Assembly: GCA_035610365.1 (NCBI GenBank)
Contig: CM069435.1
Coordinates: 93,529,389-93,593,388, forward strand
Source of the DNA: Aquatica leii
Taxonomy: Eukaryota > Arthropoda > Insecta > Coleoptera > Lampyridae
DNA length: 64,000 nucleotides
Reading direction: 5' to 3'
Shown: positions 36,137 through 46,139 of the stretch, piece by piece
Layout of the letters: each line of letters opens with the position of its first letter
Numbering within the stretch: the stretch's first letter is position 1
Made by a program: the position numbers and the translations under genes
The notes under the pieces: generated by a model
Database searches by the model: none
The model's input: the letters and a program-made list of their open reading frames with translations, nothing else
Told to the model about the DNA's origin: nothing

Positions 36137-36547
36137 AGATAAATCGCAAAACTCAAACAAGCAATCGAAATCTAACTAAGAACTTCTTAAAAGTTAGGTT
36201 ATCCACTTGTAAAACAAGCCATAACCTAAACTATGAAAAGGTAAGAAAGAAAACGATAACCTGAAAAAGCAACAAAAATCTAACAAAGAACCACTACCGA
36301 GTTAGGTAATCAACTTGTGAACCAAGCCAGATTCTAAACTCCGTAGAAGTGACTTAAGAAGAAATGGTCTCCGTATTTAAAGGAAAAGGATCGTCACGGA
36401 TGATTAAGCTCGACCCTGATTGGGTTACGGTTGCTAGGGGGCGTGTTTTTTTGATAAATGACTAATAACCGGGAACCAAAGAGGGGATAGTTCGAAACCA
36501 TGATCGCGATTGAAGTTATTGGGGTGTTTGATGATTTCTATGCTTTC

Positions 36548-36832
36548 TCAGAATTTCCTGTTGAAAAAGAATGGAGATTTGCCCATCAATGAAACATTAT
36601 CAAAATCTATCTTGTGACCTGTAGTAAAATGATGTTCAGCAACCGCAGATTTGGAAATATACCTTTTTCTTATACAACAATCATGTACTGAAACGCGAGT
36701 AATGACGGAACGACCGGTTTCACCAATGTAGACTAAACACACCTTGAGATGAAAGTGTAGGAAATTTGTCTTTGGGAGAAGGAAGAATCTGAGAGATTTT
36801 GCCTGTCGAGTTGAATATGGGTTTAATACCAT
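36548..36832 (-). pseudogene. PLE A3 GIY-YIG endonuclease domain
   Basis: The frame continues the element's protein after a shift at about 36,735. LVYIGETGRSVITRVSVHDC holds the YIG half and the catalytic Arg region. KSAVAEHHFTTGHKIDFDNV and KSPFFFNRKF follow. Other family A copies keep about 18 bases coding the CLC-type cysteine pair between the GIY-like GVF and YIG (for example 45,290-45,310). Those bases are missing here, which also causes the frameshift. PLE endonucleases nick target DNA to prime reverse transcription, so this copy should be defective. Confidence 0.8.
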
Positions 36833-38288
36833 TCTTACGAAAAAGCTTCCCTATTTGATCTGTAACCTTGTAAATGTAGGGTAAAAAGGCCAATTTCGGG
36901 TTAGATTTAGGAGTAGAAATGTCCTTAGGTAATCGAGTACGTGGATGTAGACGACGATTAATAACTCTATGAATATCTCGCTTTACATAACCATTGTTCA
37001 CTAAGGTTCTAGTAAGATGACGGAGTTCTGAGTCTAGATTCTCAGGTTGATAAATAGAAAAGGCACGATGGACCAAAGATTCAATAACAGAACGTTTCTG
37101 TGCAGGATGATGATGAGACGAAGCATGAAGGTATCTGTCCGTATGGGTGGGTTTGCGATAAACAGAATGGCCTAGAAGTCCGTCAGGCTTACGAGTCACA
37201 AGAACGTCAAGGAATGGAAGAGAACCGTTACTTTCGATTTCCATAGTAAATTTGATATCTGAGTGTTGATTGTTAAGATGATCAAGAAACTTAGACAATT
37301 CAAGATGGCCATGAGACCAAACAATAAACGTGTCGTCAACATATCTAAACCACACTTTAGGTTTTAATATTGATGATTCCAAAGCAACCGTTTCAAAGGA
37401 ATCCATAAAAATGTTAGCTACAACAGGTGATAGAGGAGAACCCATAGCAGCACCAGAAACTTGTTCGTAAAACTTATTATCAAATTGGAAGTAAGTAGAG
37501 GATAGACACTTTTCAATAAGAGGAACCAAACTCAAGTCCTTGCCATGTTGAGACAGAATCTGTTCGCTGATAATAAGCGAATCCTTAATAGGAACTTTAG
37601 TAAAAAGTGAAGTAACATCAAAGCTCACGAGAAGATCTTGGGGTTCAAGTTTTATAGTTTCTAGACGTTGAATAAAATGCTGAGAGTTGAGGATGTGAGA
37701 AGAGGTTTTACCTGTAAACTCGCAAAGAATGTTGGACAAGAACTTGGCTAGCTTGTAAGTAGGAGATTGGATAGTACTAACGATAGGTCGAAAAGGAATA
37801 CCTTGTTTGTGAATTTTGGGAAGTCCGTATAGACGAGGTGGTTTAGAATCTGATGGGGTAAGTCGACGTTTAGTTTCAGGAGGTAGATTGAAAGATTTGA
37901 TGATTTGGCTAACCTCGCGTTCAATCCTCGAAGTGGGGTTATGGGTTAGAAGAGCGTAAGTTTCCTCAGACAAAATAGAATTGATTTTCGTAACATAATC
38001 AATTTGATTCAAAACTACAGTGGCGTTGCCTTTGTCGGCTGGAAGAACAATAATATCAGGGTTCTTACGAAGACTTTTTAGAGCTGACTCTTCCGACTTA
38101 GAAATGTTGGATTTAGGAATTTTAGATGATTCAAGGATTTTGCCAGTGTTAATACGAATGGGATCTGAGATGTGGCGAGGAAGATGTCTTATAGAAGACT
38201 CAACAGCACATAGAATATCATCTTTAGGAATGCGTTTGGGAGCAACCGCAAAATTCAAACCCGATTCCTGTTCTGAAGTGAGAACCAA
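36720..38288 (-). CDS. Penelope-like reverse transcriptase, intact RT
   Basis: 522 codons without a stop, taken from the Met at 38,288, although the frame is open further upstream and the true start is probably in the N-terminal region. Blocks: VLPADKGNATVV (81-92, typical of PLEs), RLYGLPKIHK (152-161), FRPIVS (166-171), motif A FDVTSLF (223-229) and motif B GAAMGSPLSPVVANIFM (279-295). Motif C FRYVDD (314-319) holds the catalytic Asp pair, followed by SLPFLDVLVTRKPDG (356-370) and SVYRKPTHTDRY (375-386). It ends in a few altered residues where the frame is lost before the endonuclease. PLE RTs are telomerase-like enzymes that copy the element at nicked target DNA. Confidence 0.9.
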   Translation of the reverse strand: MVLTSEQESGLNFAVAPKRIPKDDILCAVESSIRHLPRHISDPIRINTGKILESSKIPKSNISKSEESALKSLRKNPDIIVLPADKGNATVVLNQIDYVTKINSILSEETYALLTHNPTSRIEREVSQIIKSFNLPPETKRRLTPSDSKPPRLYGLPKIHKQGIPFRPIVSTIQSPTYKLAKFLSNILCEFTGKTSSHILNSQHFIQRLETIKLEPQDLLVSFDVTSLFTKVPIKDSLIISEQILSQHGKDLSLVPLIEKCLSSTYFQFDNKFYEQVSGAAMGSPLSPVVANIFMDSFETVALESSILKPKVWFRYVDDTFIVWSHGHLELSKFLDHLNNQHSDIKFTMEIESNGSLPFLDVLVTRKPDGLLGHSVYRKPTHTDRYLHASSHHHPAQKRSVIESLVHRAFSIYQPENLDSELRHLTRTLVNNGYVKRDIHRVINRRLHPRTRLPKDISTPKSNPKLAFLPYIYKVTDQIGKLFRKNGIKPIFNSTGKISQILPSPKDKFPTLSSQGVFSLHW

Positions 38289-38349
38289 ACTAGATAAATT
38301 GACAACCGTCTTTACTGAGTTAGTAGTAGAAGAAACTTGACGATTCCAA

Positions 38350-38770
38350 TAATTGAAACTTTTTAAGATGACCTTCAGTGGTTAGTCGTAGAGTGGTATC
38401 AGACTGCTGGTAAGTTTTGTTGTCAAAAAGATTTCTAATCATCCGGGGATAGAGTATTGGCCAATTCAAGATGAAGATAAAAGAGTTGTTTCGAAATGGT
38501 GTCTAACTCTCGCCTAGTTTGCTTAATCCGTTCGCGTATCAACGCTAGACTAGCACGATGTAGGATGTTTTTAGAAGAACGTGTCTGAATGTGGAACTTA
38601 ATTTTGAGGAATGCAGGAATGATGTTGTGGTCACGACAGCGACTAAGAAAGGTTAAATTGCACAAAAGTTTGACGAGTTTGTGTCGAAGTTTGGAAAATA
38701 CGGAGGTTTTAGAAGAAATATTCTCCCCGTAGAGATTGTTAATATAATAGCGAAGGCTTCCACGGCCGGA
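38350..38770 (-). pseudogene. PLE A3 N-terminal coding region
   Basis: The minus-strand frame 38,851-38,435 starts inside the terminal repeat, so its first 30 or so codons are probably not translated. From about 38,755 it reads SLRYYINNLYGENIS, then LRHKLVKLLCNLTFLSRCRD and ERIKQTRRELDTISKQL. These are the basic and coiled segments found ahead of the RT in PLEs. A stop at 38,435 and a frame change near 38,360 separate it from the RT frame. Confidence 0.65.
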
Positions 38771-38774
38771 ATCT
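38742..38774. repeat. PLE A3 internal copy of the 33-bp extension
   Basis: The run atataatagcgaaggcttc and following bases are identical to 36,003-36,035. One copy flanks the 3' repeat externally and this one follows the 5' repeat internally, in direct orientation. Confidence 0.85.
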
Positions 38775-38777
38775 TTA

Positions 38778-38876
38778 CACGCCCTGATGAAGCCCCTTAC
38801 GAAAGTGGACGAAACGTTGGCAGCTCCGGTTGCAACTATGACACGGTCCAAACCCGGAAGACATTCTAATGTTAGT
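38778..38876 (+). repeat. PLE A3 terminal inverted repeat, 5' end
   Basis: Inverted partner of 36,038-36,136. It carries the hammerhead-like motif on the plus strand, which is antisense to the RT. Stem II here has GTGGAC in place of GTGGGC, weakening the pairing. Confidence 0.9.
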
Positions 38877-38887
38877 AAAGTTAGATA
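38877..38887. repeat. Target-site duplication of PLE A3, right
   Basis: Second copy of aaagttagata, directly after the 5' terminal repeat. Confidence 0.8.
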
Positions 38888-38929
38888 ATTGAAAGTTTTG
38901 TAGAAACAGTAAATTAATATTCCACATTT

Positions 38930-39305
38930 TTTTTCTTTTGTGTCTTTTGTAATATTGTCTTTTATTCTTTAGTTTATGTTTCAAATCTTCTTTTTTCTCT
39001 TGCTGGCATTTCTGCCAAACATTAATTTGTTTTTGTAGTTTCCTTTGTTAGTGTTGGTTGCTTTTTATTAGTTGTTTATTTGTCCTTTTTCTTTTTCTTA
39101 TGTTTTATAAACTTTCTTTATTAGCAGCCCGTTTATTTTTTTTTCTTTTTACATGCGTCTTTTTTAAATTTTTTAGCATATTTCCTTGTTTTGTTTTGAA
39201 TTTAAAAAATATGATTTTTTAACTTTATTTGTCAAAGCTGCTGATTGGATTCTAGTATTTCTTCTACGTTTAAGTATTTTCATTTGTTTTTAAGTTTATT
39301 TATTT
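38930..39305. repeat. T-rich repeat C, copy 2
   Basis: It matches copies at 33,750 and 47,295 (tttattctttagttta, gtcaaagctgctgattggattct, tttatttatttg). It directly precedes PLE A4. Confidence 0.6.
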
Positions 39306-40960
39306 GTTTGACGAGTTTGTGCAGAGTTTAGAAAATACGGAGATTTTAGAAGAGATATTCTTTCCGTAGAGATTGTTAATGTAAAATTTCCAATGCCGGA
39401 GTCTATACTAAAAGAAGAACTTTAAGCTAGGACCGCGGTAATGTTGTAATCAAAGTTGCCAACGTCTCGCCTACTTTCTGAACCAAACGTAAACTTACCT
39501 TCTTAGATTTGGAACCACTTCATCTATTCGATCTATTGTCATTACTATCCAATCTCGTACTTACAAGCTTGCCAAATTTTTGTACAACATTCTTTGCAAA
39601 TTTGCAGGTAAAACCTTTTCTCATATCCTCAACTCTTACTATTTTGTTTAACATTTGGAAACTATAAAGCTCGATCCCCAGAATTTTCTTGTAAATTTTG
39701 ATGTCACTTCACTCTTAACCAGTATTCCTATTAGAAATTCGCTTATTGTCATCAAACAGATTCCGTCTTACCATATCAAAGATTTGATTATGGTTCCTCT
39801 TATCGTCCACTTACTTCCAATTTAATAACAACTTTTATGAACAAGTTTCAGGTGCCGCTATAGGTTCTCCTTTATCTAGCTAACATTTTATGAAATCAAA
39901 ACGATTACATTGGAATCATCGATATTAAAACGTGAATTCCGGCTAAAATGTGTTGACAACACTTTTATTGTTTGGTCTCATGGTCATGTCTTATTATCTA
40001 AGTTTCTTCATCATCTAAACCACCAAAACCCTGATACCAAATTTACCATAAAAATCACCAATAATTATTTTCTCCCATTTCTCAACTTTTTAGTGACTCG
40101 TAAACTGGACGGATTTTTGATGTATTCTGTTTATCGCAAACCTTTCTATACGGACAGATAATATCTTCATGTCTTATCATCAAACGTTCTGCTATTGATT
40201 TTTTAATTTATCACGTTTTTTTTAATTTGCGAACTTGAGAATCTAGACTCGAAACTCAGTCATCTTACTGAAACTTTGTTGAACAATAGTTACATAAAGC
40301 GATATATTTATGTAGTTATTAATAGTCATCTACATCCGCGCGTTAGATTACCTCAGAACATTTCTACTTTCGAATCCAATCCGAAATTGGTGGTTATACC
40401 TTACAATCCATAAGATCACGTAAAATTTCCCTAGAAAAAATTTTCTATACTTTCATCTGGTGGTGAATATAAATTTTTTTGTTTACGTGGTTTAGTCTAC
40501 TTTAGTGAAATTTCGTCATCACAAGCATTTCAGAATGCTACCGCTGATACGAAAAAGGCGTATTTCTGTTTTGCTGTTGCTGAACATTATTTTACCACAG
40601 GTCATAACATAGATCCAAGAGAACTTGGAAATCATCAAACACTTTACTAACCTCAATCGTGACTGCGGTTTTAAACTACCCCTTCTTTCGTTTGCTGACC
40701 ATAACTTCATCAGAGTTACTTCTATAGAGTTTAGAAACTAGCTTTGGTCACAAATTGATTACCCAACTTTGTAGTGGCTCTTTGTTAGATTGTCCTTTGC
40801 TTCTTCAAGTTTATCAATTTCTTTATTAGTTAGGTTTCGGGTGCTTGTTGGAGTTCGATTTCTTTCACGTCTTGAAAAAAACGAAAGTGGGTGAAATGTT
40901 GGCAATTTTGGTTACAACATAAACAAAGTTCAAACCCCTAAGAAGTTCTTGTATTAGTAT
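39306..40960 (+). mobile_element. PLE family A copy A4, rearranged
   Basis: 39,306-39,385 matches 38,675-38,774 of A3 in the same plus-strand sense, that is, the antisense N-terminal region plus the 33-bp extension. It is followed by a degraded terminal repeat to about 39,480. From about 39,500 the RT is on the plus strand: TYKLAKFLYNIL-like, GAAIGSPLSS near 39,850, and MESSILKREFRLKCVDN at 39,910, where the catalytic VDD has become VDN. HGHVLLSKFLHHLNHQNPD, LVTRKLDG and YRKPFYTDR follow. The endonuclease region is at 40,460-40,620 (LRGLVYFSEI, FAVAEHYFTTGHNID). A decayed 3' end follows to about 40,960. It shares its inverted junction with A2. Confidence 0.8.
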
Positions 40961-40984
40961 AGACACCATCTGTAAAAGCTTTCG

Positions 40985-41470
40985 CCATAACATATGTAAT
41001 ACCACGTTCCTAAATACAGTTGGAAGATGTTTTAGAAATAGCTATGACAAACCAAACAATAGAAAATACTATAGAAGGAGACAAAAATAGTCGACACCTA
41101 AACAAAATTACTTCTTCTGAATTGTGAAACTGCATAAAAAACTAGATTGAAAGTTTTGCCGTTGTCGACTTCTATTAAAACAAAAAGAAAATATCTAAAT
41201 CCGTCTCTCAACATCTCAATCTCAAGCATGCATTCTATGTACAAATTAATATGAGCAGAAAATAAGTGTAAAGCTTCTGATCTAGCCACATATAGAAAGG
41301 TCTTTACGGAAGAATACAATCTAGGGTTTCATCGCACAAAAAAAGACCAATGTTGCATATACATGGCATACAATGGTCCTGAAAAAGACAAAGATATGAC
41401 TAAAGCCGAATATGACTGCCATGTTTGGACAAAAACAGAGCCAGAATTGAAAAAGCGAAGAATAAAGATC
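40985..41470 (+). pseudogene. Fragment of an unnamed insect multicopy gene family, copy 1
   Basis: Plus-strand pieces read YLNPSLNISISSMHSMYKL, then DLATYRKVFTEEYNLGFH and RTKKDQCCIYMAYNG, then DMTKAEYDCH. I recall this order (Y-L...L-I..M..MY, YR.VF...YNL.FH.PKKDQC) from large uncharacterised insect families that look transposon-derived, but I cannot name the domain. Stops and frame changes break it. A second copy lies at 45,835-46,135, in both cases just after PLE family A sequence. Confidence 0.5.
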
Positions 41471-41479
41471 TCATTGTAT

Positions 41480-41610
41480 CTTTAACTTTTGTTAGTCACC
41501 TTTTTTTCTTCTTCTTTTGTTATCTCATTAGTTCTTTTAGATTGTATTATTGTGATTACCATACTCTCTACTGCTTTCTAGTCATTTTTACTTCCTAACA
41601 GTTCAGTAAC
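41480..41610. repeat. Segment shared with the insertion in PLE A2
   Basis: ttgttatctcattagttctt and ttattgtgattaccatac resemble 35,310-35,345 in order. The family is unknown. It may be the 3' untranslated end of the preceding gene-like fragment. Confidence 0.35.
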
Positions 41611-42129
41611 TTGTTTCAATCGAATTAACGATTTGACCAGGAGTTACGCTACGTTTGGTCCTTTGAGACGTACATTGACCTAGCGTGCCGAATTTTGAAC
41701 CAAGTTTGGTCCAACCCGATACAACGATCAAAAATTTCTAAGTTGAATTTTAATTTAGATGCATATTTGTAAATTCAAGAAGGATGCCCAGATACAGATT
41801 CAGTCACAACGAGAGACATCGCAAGAGACGCAAGAGTGAACAACAGGTGTTCTTTCTTAACCAAGTAAGTAAATCATTCTTGACATATTTATCCTGTATT
41901 GTGTTATTACTATTAAGCTCTTCATATATTATTTATTTGCATGTATTTAATCATAGGGGTTATCAAGCCCAATTAATTGTTTGTTTTTTGCCAAGTGCGT
42001 ACTTATCGCCCATATTCGGTTTCTCAAAGTCAGACGCTTGCAGTGGCGTAACGGTACTATGCGGTAGTATTCATATCAAATATCAAATATTAATTATTTA
42101 TGTCTAGAAGTTTAACTCATTATTTATCC

Positions 42130-43168
42130 TTGTAAACTATCAGCATCATTTAAATCAGTTTGCATTTGATCAAAATGAATTCATAACTAAAACCGGTACT
42201 AATGTAAAAGATAAGCTAGCGACATTTCAAAATGATTTGAACGCGCTTACGCCTGAGGATACAGAGCAAAATTATTGAACAAATAAACGATCTTTCATCC
42301 GCAGAGCAAGAGTTTTCAGACTTCAAAAACGTTTTTTTTCCACAAAGATAAGTGCCAAATATTTAATTAGCAACTTAATCTTCTCTTCGCGAAGTACAAG
42401 GCGCAATTCGCCCAATAGTAGCCTACATGCATGCAAATCTGGTACATCGCAAAGGTCAGCAGCTTTCCAGTTACCAAAAATTAATATTTCCAGATGCTCG
42501 AATGACCTAGAAAACTGGATCAAATTCAAAAACATGTTTTCTAGTTTAATTCATGATAGCTCGAATTTTGCTGGTACCGCTGCTAAAGTAATCAAATCCG
42601 TTTTTGGCTAGCAATTATCAAATTGCTGTTTACTCAATAGTTGCCAGATATGACCAGCTTAAACTATTACTTCAAAAATAATTAAAATCTATTATCGGAC
42701 TAAAGGCCTTAACAAAGAAATCCGCTTTTAGTCTGAAAAAAGTAAGCGATTCTTTTTTCAAGCATTCCAATCCTTGCTAACAGCAGTTATTCAAAACGTG
42801 TACCATACATGTTATATCGAAAAAATTAGATCCAACTACGATGTGTCTATCTTAGATAAATTCAAGTAATTACTCACAAATCATGCCAATTTTCTGTATA
42901 GTCTATAACCCAAACCAGTTAAAGTGGTGCCAGAAAAATCTAAATTCCTTACAAAATCGTTTGTTGCAAATACTCCGCGTGTGCTTACTTTTCAAAGAAG
43001 AACACTATCTATGTAAATGTGACAACTTTTTTAACATGACACCCAAAGATCGTTCTTCTAAGACTAGAAAGTTAAAGATATGCTTTAGCTGTTTTGCTCG
43101 GAGTCACATGCTACCTCAATGCGTTTCTAGATTTACATGCAGAACATCTAAAGCTAGACATCATATTT
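42130..43168 (+). pseudogene. BEL/Pao gag region
   Basis: Pieces follow BEL/Pao gag. NVKDKLATFQNDLNALTPED is near 42,205. LPKINISRCSNDLENWIKF then MFSSLIHDSSNF near 42,470-42,560 match the LP.I.L..F.GD...W..F...F...IH block. NYQIAVYSIVARYDQLKLLL is near 42,610. The zinc knuckle at 43,078-43,160 reads CFSCFARSHMLPQC with the second half FTCRTSKARHHILN. Frameshifts occur throughout. Gag packages element RNA. Confidence 0.8.
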
Positions 43169-43347
43169 TAAACATGCCATAGTTTACAAAATTTCTTGTT
43201 CCTATGAATCAAGTTATATAGGATAGACGGTACACTCTATTGCAGTTAGGGTAAAAGGACATATAGCTGACTGCAAACACCGCAGAATTACAAAATCAGC
43301 AGTGGCAGACCACGCGTGGTACCTAGAACACACGCAAAACTTTGACC
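43169..43347 (+). mobile_element. PLE family B endonuclease fragment inside BEL/Pao
   Basis: Closely similar to 50,669-50,847 of the family B copy. Shared runs include tcaagttatatagga, gctgactgcaaacaccgcag and aaatcagcagtggcaga. Translation gives SYIG then VRVKGHIADCKHRRITKSAV. It replaces the protease and early RT of the BEL/Pao element. I saw no target-site duplication. Confidence 0.8.
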
Positions 43348-43364
43348 TTTAGATCCAGTCAATT

Positions 43365-44400
43365 TATACGATCTTAACACTATCACTTATGGTACCGCCT
43401 CAACTTCGTTTCTGGAAATTTGTAGCTTATGCCAACTAAGCATCGGTTGCAATTGATGATGATCTTTTGACAGGAGCTGATAGTTTTGATAAAACCCTTA
43501 ATATTTGCTCACAACTTGCCTATGTTTTGCGTTCAGAGTACTTTAAACTGCGGAAGTGGATTTCTAACGATCTAACAATTTTATCGGACATTTTTGAATT
43601 TGATTTGCATCCAAGTATTTATTAATTTGGAGTTCAAGAACGTATTACTACGTTGTATTTTATTTGGTCTTTTCTTACTGATTACCTAATGTACTCTGTA
43701 TCGCGATTTGCGTCCACTAAGAAACCAACAGCCAAACGAATCATCCTATCAGAAGTATCTACATATAAAATTCTTGGAAACATTACAGTTGGAAAAGTTA
43801 TCATGAGACAACCCAGTTTCGAATAGCATTGAGTCTATGTAGACTACTTATCGTAGCAAAGTTAAAGATCCATAGTTTAAATTTACGTGAATTTGCTCTA
43901 TGCAATATCAAAAGTTGCTCTTCTGAGGTCCTTAACTGTGCCCAAGCTCGAGTCGTGTTAGGCACTTGTTTTAACTTTCAAATCACGTCCTAAAGCTTTT
44001 GAATGTTCCAATATACAAATGTTTTCAATAGTCTGATTCCAACATCATTTTGGAGTGATTAAAAACCAGTTCCAACTTGTTTAACACTTTTGTCTGCAAT
44101 ACAATCACAGATATTCAAAGACTGATTGTGGATGCGGTGTGGCGTTATGTCCCCACCAAATCAACACTTGTCGATTTACTCTCCAGAAAAACCAGTCCTT
44201 GAATTCTAAAAAATTTGATGTTGTGGTGGCAGGCTCCACTTTGGTTTACTCAAGATGCGTCATGTTGAGCCCACTTCCAGTCTACCAAAGTAGAACAATC
44301 CCAGTGCCTAGTAAAAACGGACTATACTTTTTGGCTGGAAGTTACAAAGAATCACCAAAATTGATTCTGGCAGTGACGATGTGAATCCTGTTGTTTCTGT
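43365..44400 (+). pseudogene. BEL/Pao RT to integrase-side remnant
   Basis: The piece at 43,370-43,640 reads DLNTITYGTASTSF, then DDDLLTGADSFDKTLNICSQ, LRSEYFKLRKWISND and LTILSDIFEFDLHP. This matches the VTYGTASAPFL, DDLLTGA and F.LRKW.SN blocks after the BEL/Pao RT core. VWRYVPTKSTLVDLLSRK near 44,135 matches the W..VPT..NPADL.SRG segment before the integrase, and QAPLWFTQDASC-like residues follow. Frameshifts and stops are many, and the catalytic core of RT is missing. Confidence 0.8.
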
Positions 44401-44595
44401 GTATACTAATAGTGGAATACTTTGACGATCTTTTGCTAAAGTATGCCCTTTGCCGTTAGAACAGTAAAACTTTATTATTGTTTTGTATTATATGATTATG
44501 CATTCTACCATGTATTCTGTTGCAGTTGTTAATTAAGTTTTTTTATATACTTTTTGTTATTCTACCTTTTAAATGAAAATATCGTAATAATTTTT

Positions 44596-44609
44596 AATTG
44601 CCGGGGGCA
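44596..44609 (+). promoter_or_regulatory. BEL/Pao polypurine tract
   Basis: aattgccgggggca directly precedes the TG of the 3' LTR. The purine run primes plus-strand synthesis in LTR elements. Confidence 0.7.
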
Positions 44610-45190
44610 TGTTTGAAACTTTCTGCTCTATTTTTTAAGTTCTCTATTTGTGTGGTTTTGACGGTCTATGCCAGTTATGCGCGTTAAGTCTTTTTTAATG
44701 TTAGGGTTAGACGTTAGATTCAACTTTCTTTGTAACATAATGTTGCAATAAATACCGTAACAAACTTTAAATATAATTTATTTATACGAAATATTTACAC
44801 GTTTATAACAACTAACTAAATCTAACGATATTTAAGAAAAACACTTACTCTAATTTATATATTACAAACACTCGAAAAATAATGCCCGCGGATAACTTCT
44901 GTTTATCTAAAACTGACACTTGTTTACATTAAAGGCACGTACGTTTGAACACCGTTATATTTTGAACACACCCGTTAATCACTTATTTATTTAAACATCT
45001 TCTTAATACTTCCGACTTCGAATAACTGCCCTATACTCCTTTTGAATCGTTTTTATATATTTCTGTTATCTATCCCGAGAATTTTTTACATCTTTCCCCA
45101 ACGTTCATAAGTGCATAATAAATTCGTAAACGCTCTCAAAGCTGACAACTTCGCAAACGTTTCACTACTAGAAAGTGTTCCAGTTTTAAT
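44610..45190 (+). repeat. BEL/Pao 3' LTR (right end approximate)
   Basis: It starts TGTTTGAAAC right after the polypurine tract. The right end is not resolved because no second LTR is available for comparison. An aataa-type signal near 44,749 could serve polyadenylation. Confidence 0.5.
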
Positions 45191-45261
45191 TGCATCAATC
45201 AAATGAAATATGCAATTTGATAAGTAGGTGTACTACTGCTACTTCGTTGCAGTACCAGCAT

Positions 45262-45800
45262 CGCTCGTTTTCTACTTTTTTCCTACACTTTCATCTCAAA
45301 TTTCTTGTTTATGTGGTTCAATCTATATTGGTGAAACTGGTTGTTTTGTAATCACACTCATTTTAGGACCATGATCTTTGTATAAGGAGAAAGCATAATT
45401 TTAAATCTGCTGTTGCCGAAGATTTTTCTATAGAGTTTGATAACATTTCGATCTATGCAAAATCTCCATTCTTCTTCAATAGGAAAATCCGAGAGAACAT
45501 AGAAACCCCAATAACTTCAATCGTGACCACGATGTTGAACTATCCTTTCTTTGGTTCCCGATTTTTACTCGTTGATCAAAGACACGCGTTTTTTTGACCG
45601 TAATCCAATCAGAGTGGCGCTCAACCAACCATTAAGTTTATCGATTTCTTTGTTGGTTATGTTTTGTTGCTTGTTGGAGTTTTTCTATTTTTTACGCCCT
45701 GTAAAACTTTTTCCAAAAATGGGCTAAACGTTGGCGGTTACAACGTTAATACGTTCCAAACCCGGAAGAAATTTTTATTTTACTATAGACTCCGACTACT
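45262..45800 (+). mobile_element. PLE family A copy A5, endonuclease and 3' end
   Basis: Plus-strand translation near 45,300 gives LCGSIYIGETGCFVIT, then KSAVAED and DNISIYAKSPFFFNRKIREN. IETPITSIVTT follows and the decayed terminal repeat near 45,730 (gctaaacgttggcgg). The cysteine pair region lost in A3 is still present here. Only the 3' part of the element remains. Confidence 0.75.
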
Positions 45801-45834
45801 GTCTATGTCACTACATATGTAAAATCACGTTCGT

Positions 45835-46135
45835 AAATACAATTGAAATTTGCAAAGGTGTTTTAGATATAACTATGACAAAGAGAACAACAGAAAATGC
45901 TTTCGAATGAGACAAAATAGGTCGACACCTAAAGAAAATTACTTCTTCTGTGTTTTTGAACGCCATAAGAAACCACATTGAAAGTTTTGCTGTCGATTCT
46001 CATTATTGTCGATCAGGAACGAAAAAGGTACCTGGATCTGTTCCTAAATATCACAATGATGCATTCTATGTTACAAATTAGTATGCGCAGAAAATAAATA
46101 GGACATTTCTAGTCTGGACACATACAAGGTGAGTC
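45835..46135 (+). pseudogene. Fragment of an unnamed insect multicopy gene family, copy 2
   Basis: It matches 41,010-41,290 closely in order, for example gtcgacacctaaa, aaattacttcttctg, ttgaaagttttgc, gatgcattctatgt and gcagaaaataa. Like copy 1 it follows PLE family A 3' sequence, so the pair was copied as a unit or shares an insertion history. The YRKVF segment is truncated here. Confidence 0.5.
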
Positions 46136-46139
46136 TTTT

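Larger units (their letters stand above)
36006..38876 (-). mobile_element. Penelope-like element A3, nearly complete
   Basis: A 2871-bp element between perfect 11-bp duplications. It has 99-bp inverted terminal repeats (36,038-36,136 and 38,778-38,876, one mismatch seen), each with a hammerhead-like motif. A 33-bp extension stands outside the 3' repeat (36,003-36,035) and again just inside the 5' repeat (38,742-38,774), directly repeated. This is the known PLE architecture of terminal repeats plus a roughly 34-bp extension. It encodes an N-terminal region, RT and GIY-YIG endonuclease on the minus strand. Near-identity of the repeats suggests a recent insertion, although the coding region carries frameshifts. 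Confidence 0.9.
41640..45190 (+). mobile_element. BEL/Pao LTR retrotransposon, degraded
   Basis: Plus-strand gag (DUF1759-type and zinc knuckle), a large gap, then RT and integrase-side pieces, followed by a polypurine tract and a 3' LTR start at 44,610. No matching 5' LTR was found. Between gag and RT about 2 kb of pol is missing and a 180-bp piece of PLE family B sits there. Confidence 0.8.

Noticed and set aside
38020..38340. 106-codon plus-strand frame
   Set aside because: Shadow of the PLE A3 RT on the opposite strand.
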